From Fusarium oxysporum f. sp. lycopersici 4287 (taxonomy: Eukaryota > Ascomycota > Sordariomycetes > Hypocreales > Nectriaceae), in the NCBI RefSeq assembly GCF_000149955.1, contig NC_030986.1, positions 1,734,345-1,798,344 on the forward strand: DNA of 64,000 bases, in the 5' to 3' direction. The position numbers and the translations under genes were made by a program. Every line of letters begins with the position of its first letter. Within the stretch, counting starts at the first letter, position 1. Below the pieces are notes generated by a model that saw only the letters and a list, made by a program, of their open reading frames with translations, searched no databases and was not told the DNA's origin. Below are positions 58,052 through 64,000 of this stretch, piece by piece.

Positions 58052-61000
58052 TCATCGCTGGTTCCCATGGTCCGCTGGTGTTCCCCCCGTTGCACAAGAA
58101 GGATATCGTGGGTTGTCGTTATAATTAGGCATAAGAGCGGGCCGACTCGGAATATGAGGATCTGCTTCATGACTCAAGTTGTAGCCCGAAGGGCCTTGAG
58201 CTATTCCTCGTTGAGGGAATATGCTCTGCTCTGGTCGTGGCTGTCTAGTCTCATAGGCATGGTATGGCCTGTCAACCTGTCGTACAGGGCGCCTGATGAA
58301 GTAGTCGCCGTCTGGATGATTAACCTCGACGACTTCATATGCATCTGAATGCTCTAGCGGAGGACGAGTACTGTGACGATTATAATAGACATGATCGGAA
58401 TTAGCTGGAGGATCGAAGTGGCGTTCTGGTGGTGCATATTGAGACCGAGGGCTAGGTTCTCTATAATAGAATTGGTTATGGTTGTTAAACCATGAGGGTG
58501 AAGGTCGGGCATGCTCGCCAAACCTTTCAGCGTTGACCGGGCCATATCTGGATTCCTGTGGTAGGGTATTTCGGGCTCTAAGACCTCTTCCAATCTCCCA
58601 TCCGGATTCGTCAACGTAGATGACCTCCTCTTCAACTGTCTGGTGGTTCTGAGCCACATGAGGCTCTTCACGCCCCCCTCTTTCGACCTCCGCGTAGCTG
58701 GGTGCTGCAGCGACCGAGGTGGCCACTAACGGATGATGGTCTTGAGGCCGGTCGCCAACCGATGCGCTTCTGTTACGTGGACTAGCTGGTTCTGGGTCCG
58801 AATAACGCTGTTCTCGGACGTCACGGTAATCGGATGATTTTTCTTCGCGCCAATGAGCCTTGTTCCGCGGCCCTGTGGGATATGAAACATGATAAGTGGT
58901 GACTTCCTGCTCAGTCTCGATCTTGTTGCTTCTATTATGTGGATCTTGAAACTTTTCGAAGTCCGATGGCGAGTAGTTACCAAACGTTGAAGCACTATCA
59001 GCGGCTTGGGATGCAGGTTTCCCCTGTGTCCTTCTAGCCCCGACCATCTTTCGACCATAAACCTCGCTTGCTGGACGAAGATGCGGTATGTCTGGCTCAG
59101 ACTCGATATGTGCAGAAAGGCGCAGGTCTAGTCGACTTGATGCCAAGGACTGACTTCCCAGATCCGCATGACCCGGCTGCTGCGTTTGCTCCCTCACATG
59201 CCCGACATCACTTTGCTGGCGTTCTTCCCTTGATCGATTGCTTGGCATAGTAGTGAAGATCTGAGCTGGCGACTGCACTGACACTCGCGGAGGTGGTGTC
59301 TTATTGGGTGTTGTTCGCGCAGGCTTCGAAGCATATTTGTCTATGAAGGCTTGTTCGAATGCCCAGGGAAGAGCCTCCTTAACAAGAGTGTACAAGACAG
59401 AGTCTCCCCGAGTCTTGATTTCCAGTCCAGCCATTCGCTCATTTTCAGGCATTTTTATCATTTCTGTTCGCCAATCCATATGTGCTCGTCCTTGACTCCT
59501 TGGCTTTTCGACATGTTCTGATTCAAAATGTCTGGCGAGTTGAGGTACGTGAAATATGTTGTCGTCGTTGCACACCTTGCAAGAAACTCCGTTGAGAGCC
59601 CTCAGACTGCGTAATTTCTTATTTTTCGACGTGGCTTCAATGAACAGCGACAACGGTAGGATCTCGCTCTCAGACTCCTCGAACAGTTTGTTAGCATGGT
59701 AAATGGCGACGTAAGCCCTAACTGCAGGTGGGATCTTCTTATGATGCCCAACCTTTGACCAGACAGATTGAGTGCTCCTGATGAAACTTTCATGTTGGTA
59801 TTGATGAGTGCTGTTGACTGAGGCGATGTTATTGCTATCGTAGTAGTTGGAATATGATACAAACTCGGAAGGGTTAGGGACTGGAACCGGAGGTCTTGTG
59901 TAGCTGTTCAATTGTCTTTGAGAGCCATGTGCCATGCCCGAAGAAAACGGTCCTGGGTATGAAGAATATGTTGCAGGGTCGTAATATGTTGTTGTTGTTG
60001 AGTAAGATGGACCGTAGGTATGGGCTGAATTTTGCCCGTATACAGATACAGGAGGAATTGGAGGCCTGGAACTGTAAAATGAGAATGGCGGTGCTTCTGC
60101 GCCGTAAACAGGCAGAGCATATCCTGCTGGTGTACCAGGCTGAAAGATAGAATAGCTTTGTTGAATTGGAACATTTGACGCGAGTGAGTTGCGTGGCTCG
60201 TTGTCATAATAGGCTTTCTCTTTGGCGAGAGGGTCAGGACTAAAAGGAGGCACTTCTGGCCACTCCGCTCTCCAGTGCACGACAACATTACCCAGACTGA
60301 GAGCAACTGTGTGCTTGGCTGCATAGTGTTGAAGCACACCCTCGAATCCAAAGAATTTCAAGACTCCATTCACACCAAGGCAGCTGTTACAAAGAAACAA
60401 CTCCTTGCGCATAGGTTCGGTACGGGGCTTGACCTTGACATCAAAGACCCACTTCATGTTCTCCAGTGTCAACCGTTGAGTCCAAGGCCCCTCTAGGGGC
60501 TCGACAATCGGCTTCTTCCCTGCCGCGATTGTGGCAGCAGTGTCCTTTGCAACTTCGGCATAGAACCTTTTACGAACGTAAAGCAGCACATCTGCGGCAT
60601 ATTGTGGACAATTCTTTCTCTTGACCTTGGCGCCGTTGTTCCATCCTTCGATGATTTCGTCTGCATATTCCGATATGCGCGCTCGAACGGGCCCCTGGAT
60701 ATCATCCCATTCCTGGTCTGTAACTTCTCTTGGTTCCCTAGCGGGCTTTTTATCAGCCTCCATCGTCGGAAGCTTGTCTCCAAGTGTTTGAGGGTTGCTA
60801 CAACTTTGCTTCTCTCGCAGCTCCGCTTCTACCCTCTGAGCGAGAAGACGGGGCTTCAAGAGTTCCCATGCGTGATCATCAAGCGGCGTGATAAGTTGAA
60901 GTGCTGCCTGAAAAGATGGAATATGAGCCAGAACATTCGCAGTCAACGGAGGATCAAGAAGCATGGCTCGATTCTCAATGTCGGTCCGTCTTTGAGCCTT

Positions 61001-62325
61001 GAGGTGAGCCGCCTCCTCCTTCGTCCGTTTTTGCTGAACTGGGGTGCGTAAGGGGTGGAGGTTAGCCTCCAATTGCACCATTGATCCACGGGTGTCATCT
61101 GCAACAGGTGTTTGGCGATGGTGCTCACCGATTGATTGAGCGGGAGCTGATGAAGTCTTACTAAGGGGAGCTGAAATAGCCAGAGGCGTAAATGAGAATG
61201 GAGCTTCTGGTTTGGCAGCAGTCTTCGGTGCCTGAAACTGAGCCATCCCACCTGAACCAGCCCATTTTTCCCAACGAGAGGCATCGGCTAGAGCCTGCTT
61301 TCCTCGGATCTCTAGACCTTTTATCCACTCTTCGGCAGCAGCAAACCCTAGCGCCTTGACGTTTTCGAATTCCAGCTTGATTTGTTCAACATGCTCCGAC
61401 CAGAAGAGTTTGGTAACCTGGATGTGTGGCGGCACAGTTCCCGCCTGTATGGCACGGGGATGTATTACATGCATATCGGCATCCACAAGTACCGGAGGAA
61501 GACCTGGGAGCAGAACAGAAGGAAATGAAGAAGACAAGAGGAGTTCTAGTTCCTATTGCTGACGTTAGAATTGCATCCGGGGAGAATCCTGGAAACACCT
61601 ACCTTGATGCCCTTTTTCTTCAGGCAATTTCCGCAAGCGAAGACACAAAAGGGGAAAACGGGACAGACGTCACTTGGACCTGGACCACGACACCAAGCTT
61701 CGTTGTTCGAAGATGGTAGCTTTTTCTGGCTCTGCAAACCACAGAGTTGGCAAGACACAGAACAAACGAGACGCCACATCTGAATCTCCGATTTCCCCTT
61801 TAGGGGTGCAGGCATGCGCGGCCAAAACAGTCTTCTTGAAGCTTGCCAGATGGCATCTGGCTTCAGTAAAGGAAAGGATGACGGTCTATCACTATAACAC
61901 ACTGGGGAATGAGTGGAAAGGGGGCTAAGAAAGGCATGGAATAGTTTGTTGACAGCCAACAAACGACCCAGGTCTCTGGGTGGTACAAGAGTGAAGATAT
62001 GTTGCCATATCTGTTCCGGGAGCTGCTTGGCTCGATCCTTCACAAGACTTTGAGCCGGCGGGCCTGGAAGATCGGCTTTATCAAGCCTAACTTTCTTAGT
62101 TTGCTGGACAGCCTTGACATCTATTGACTGTCGCCTTTTTTTCGAGGGCTGGGAGATGGCATCGAGTAGAGCCGCTGCAGGGTCATAGCTAGAGGCATCT
62201 GAGGGCTCATAATCCAGATCATCAGCCATGTGCACGTCGGCCTCGCTTCTACCACTGGTTGTTGATGCTCCTGGGGTGACGGTTAAACCAGAGGCGTCGG
62301 CCCCTTGATTCTCTGGGATAATCAT
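58052..62325 (-). CDS. Large F-box-like protein with two C2H2-type zinc fingers
   Basis: Two exons, 61603-62325 and 58052-61552, 1,407 residues. An F-box-like helix set lies at about residues 100-140 (LPEQIWQHIFTLVPPRDLGR), followed by a Cys cluster (CSVSCQLCG, then CPVFPFCVFACGNC) that may bind zinc. Further on are two isolated fingers: CNSCLGVNGVLKFFGFEG with a QHYAAKH end, and CKVCNDDNIFHVPQLARHFE with SEH. The last 500 residues are disordered, rich in Arg, Ser, Pro and Tyr. I do not recognise a named family; it could be an SCF adaptor that reads nucleic acid or chromatin. The intron has gtaggt and aatag borders. Confidence 0.8.
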
Positions 62326-62865
62326 CCCTCATCTGACGTGCTACTGAATAGCAGTGATGAGTAAGAACAGGAGGCACAAAAAGAAACAACTTGTTTGATG
62401 GATCATCAAGCATGTGGAGTGAAAAGGATGGTCAACACTTGTCTGCGTGAATGGTAAGGAGCAAGGGGGAAAGCTATCGCGCTGCAATCTAGTGTAAGCA
62501 ATGAGGATCGGACGCTCAAACGTCGCCTGCTTTTCTGTACAGACCAAACGTTGCTCGTAATGCGGCGTGAAGTAAATTCACGGAGTTGTCTCGAATTGGG
62601 GAGCGATACCTTAGAGAAGGGAGCAGGAGCCAAAAGTTCTGAACTTATCGATAACAGTGTTGGCCGGGGGCCCACTTTGATTATGACATAAGCATGGAAC
62701 GAGTTGGTGATTAATAACATATTTGTGAGACTTCAAAGAATCCAATTTGGGGCCCCATCACTGGGGTATTTGAATAAGTAGAGTTGCTTGATTTTACATT
62801 TCATTTGTTGCCCATCATAACATCACAGCACAAGACCAACTGTTTTATCTGATATTGCTGCAGCA
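62326..62865. other. Intergenic, no gene seen
   Basis: Upstream of the F-box/zinc-finger gene and downstream of the transcription factor, both on the minus strand. No supported coding sequence. Confidence 0.6.
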
Positions 62866-64000
62866 TCATTGCATGTTGGCATCTCTGCCACCTCCTTGTC
62901 CAGGCGCTTGTGACGTGCTTCCACTACGACCACCCAACGAAGAGGTCTGTCCCGGGGATGACTGGTCTCCTCCAGCGCCGTATATCTGAAAACTCTGGTC
63001 TGCTCCCCAGTTGGCCATCTGCGTATAGTTTTCGAAGGCGTTCTATTCGAAGTTAGAAATGGGTACAAGTGATCTCTTGACGGAAACGCTTCTTACCCAG
63101 TCAAAATTCGCGCCCATATCCATACCCGCGTTAGTGTTAGCTCCCAGGTTGCTGAACATGGAGGAGAAAGGAGAAGCTGGACCAGCCCCAGCAAATCCAT
63201 CGGTTTGAAAATCAAGTCCTTCAGACCCAGGCATGCCAAAGTCCATACCCATAAAGGCGGCCGGGTTAGGCGTCGAAAAGGGGTTGGCCGTCGCATTGAA
63301 ATCGGGTAAGCTGCTTGGTGAGACGAAACCCGGGGCCATAGCCGGCGAAACATCAGTCCCAACACCTTGCGTCAGGCCTGGCATTGGCGATGGAACGCCC
63401 GGCATTTCTGAACTGATCGAGGCAGGGTCCTTGATCTTATCTAGCATGATATCAATGACCTTGGCCGCCTTGAATGCTTCCATCGAGGTATCTGCAAGTG
63501 TGTTCCAAATTTCTCTCGCTGTTTCTAAACTGCCAATCATTTTGGATCGTTGGTCATCGTTCCAAGTTGAAGCACCCTCATCGTCTTGGGGAACTGAAGA
63601 CTGCGCGGCAATGTTGTCAAAATGGAGATCAAGAATGATCAGCATTGCAGGCAACGTAAAGTCTTTGGTAGCAATCGACTTCACAAACCAACTGACTGAG
63701 CGCAGCCTTCCGTTGGATTGTGATTCTCGGTACAATACTGCCAGATGATCGAGTGCGGTCAACGATGCTTCAATTGCAGCTCTCCGAGAGTGTGCATATC
63801 TTGCGCTCTGCCTCGCCCTGGGAAGGTATTTGCGGTGAAGCAAGCATAAAATCTTCTGGTATAAAATATCGACATTGAACCTGGCGATGATCAAAGTCAC
63901 TGGATCATGGGACCCTTCTAATGTCGTTAACTTTAAATGCGGCGGTAGTTCTTGCATGATCTGTCGTAGTTTGGCATCAAAGCGAATAATCTCGTCGTAA
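62866..64000 (-). CDS. Fungal-type transcription factor, C-terminal part
   Basis: The 3' end of a gene that runs off the right edge: exon 63097-64000 (partial) and 62866-63042, joined through a gtaaga to aatag intron of 54 bases. About 360 residues are visible. The first 190 (RFDAKLRQIMQELPPHLKL, VDILYQKILCLLHRKYL, then ALDHLAVLYRES) match the end of the fungal-specific transcription factor (middle homology) domain of Zn2Cys6 regulators. The last 170 residues are Gly/Pro/Ser/Met/Phe-rich and disordered, like an activation region (FMGMDFGMPGSEGLDF). The DNA-binding part is outside, so the Zn2Cys6 assignment and targets are inferred. Confidence 0.85.

Noticed and set aside
1..64000. Secondary-metabolite cluster, transposon, CRISPR array or viral insert
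   Set aside because: No polyketide or peptide synthetase, transposase, reverse transcriptase, integrase or capsid-like sequence was seen on either strand.

Overview
The window is nuclear DNA of a filamentous ascomycete. Genes are dense (25 in 64 kb, on both strands), and most carry 1-7 short introns of about 45-80 nt, with occasional CTAAC/CTGAC-type branch points and GT-AG borders. The proteins are ordinary eukaryotic housekeeping proteins plus a Zn2Cys6-type regulator and other ascomycete-style proteins. The overall style fits a Sordariomycete, most likely a Fusarium-like member of the Hypocreales; that last step is inference. No rRNA, tRNA, CRISPR, prophage or intact transposon was seen. 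A 159-base run of N marks an assembly gap.

Layout. 1-5022: 3' part of a very large repetitive acidic/basic protein (+). 6074-8807: TMF/Sgm1-type Golgi coiled-coil protein (+). 8948-10091: NAS6 proteasome chaperone (-). 10462-11954: PRP46 splicing factor (+), which converges on ORC1 (12036-14358, -). 15355-17001: unrecognised protein (+). 17119-17836: prefoldin subunit 5 (-). 18255-20328: mitochondrial prolyl-tRNA synthetase (-), divergent from MAK21 ribosome-biogenesis factor (20612-23744, +). 23913-24511: small unrecognised protein (-). 25123-26062: hotdog thioesterase (+). 26832-27619: APS kinase (+). 27813-29205: V-ATPase subunit C (-). 30091-33040: AT-hook protein (+). 34063-35698: F-box protein (-). 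35.7-41.3 kb: long gene-free stretch. 41300-42439: unrecognised protein (+). 42833-43598: VPS37 (-). 44100-46975: NUP84/NUP107 (-). 47738-48158: CMC4 (-). 49265-49674: SUMO (+). 50369-52890: LIM protein with the gap (-). 53518-54028: COX19 (-), divergent from DNM1 dynamin (54699-57353, +). 58052-62325: F-box plus two zinc-finger protein (-). 62866-64000: C-terminal part of a fungal transcription factor (-, runs off the end).

How the genes relate. There is no secondary-metabolite or mobile cluster. Several genes serve mitochondria (prolyl-tRNA synthetase, CMC4, COX19, DNM1, perhaps the hotdog protein) or membrane traffic (TMF, VPS37, V-ATPase C), but they look like a syntenic housekeeping block rather than an operon-like system. 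Exon joins were worked out by hand from splice sites, phase and protein continuity.

The most notable items are the ten-copy charged repeat at the left edge, three reading-frame breaks (repeat protein, MAK21, LIM protein) that probably reflect assembly indels, several very small exons, a probable non-GT intron in VMA5, a DNM1 intron that can be retained in frame, and a 5.6-kb gene-free region with a 16-bp palindrome and a 40-A tract.
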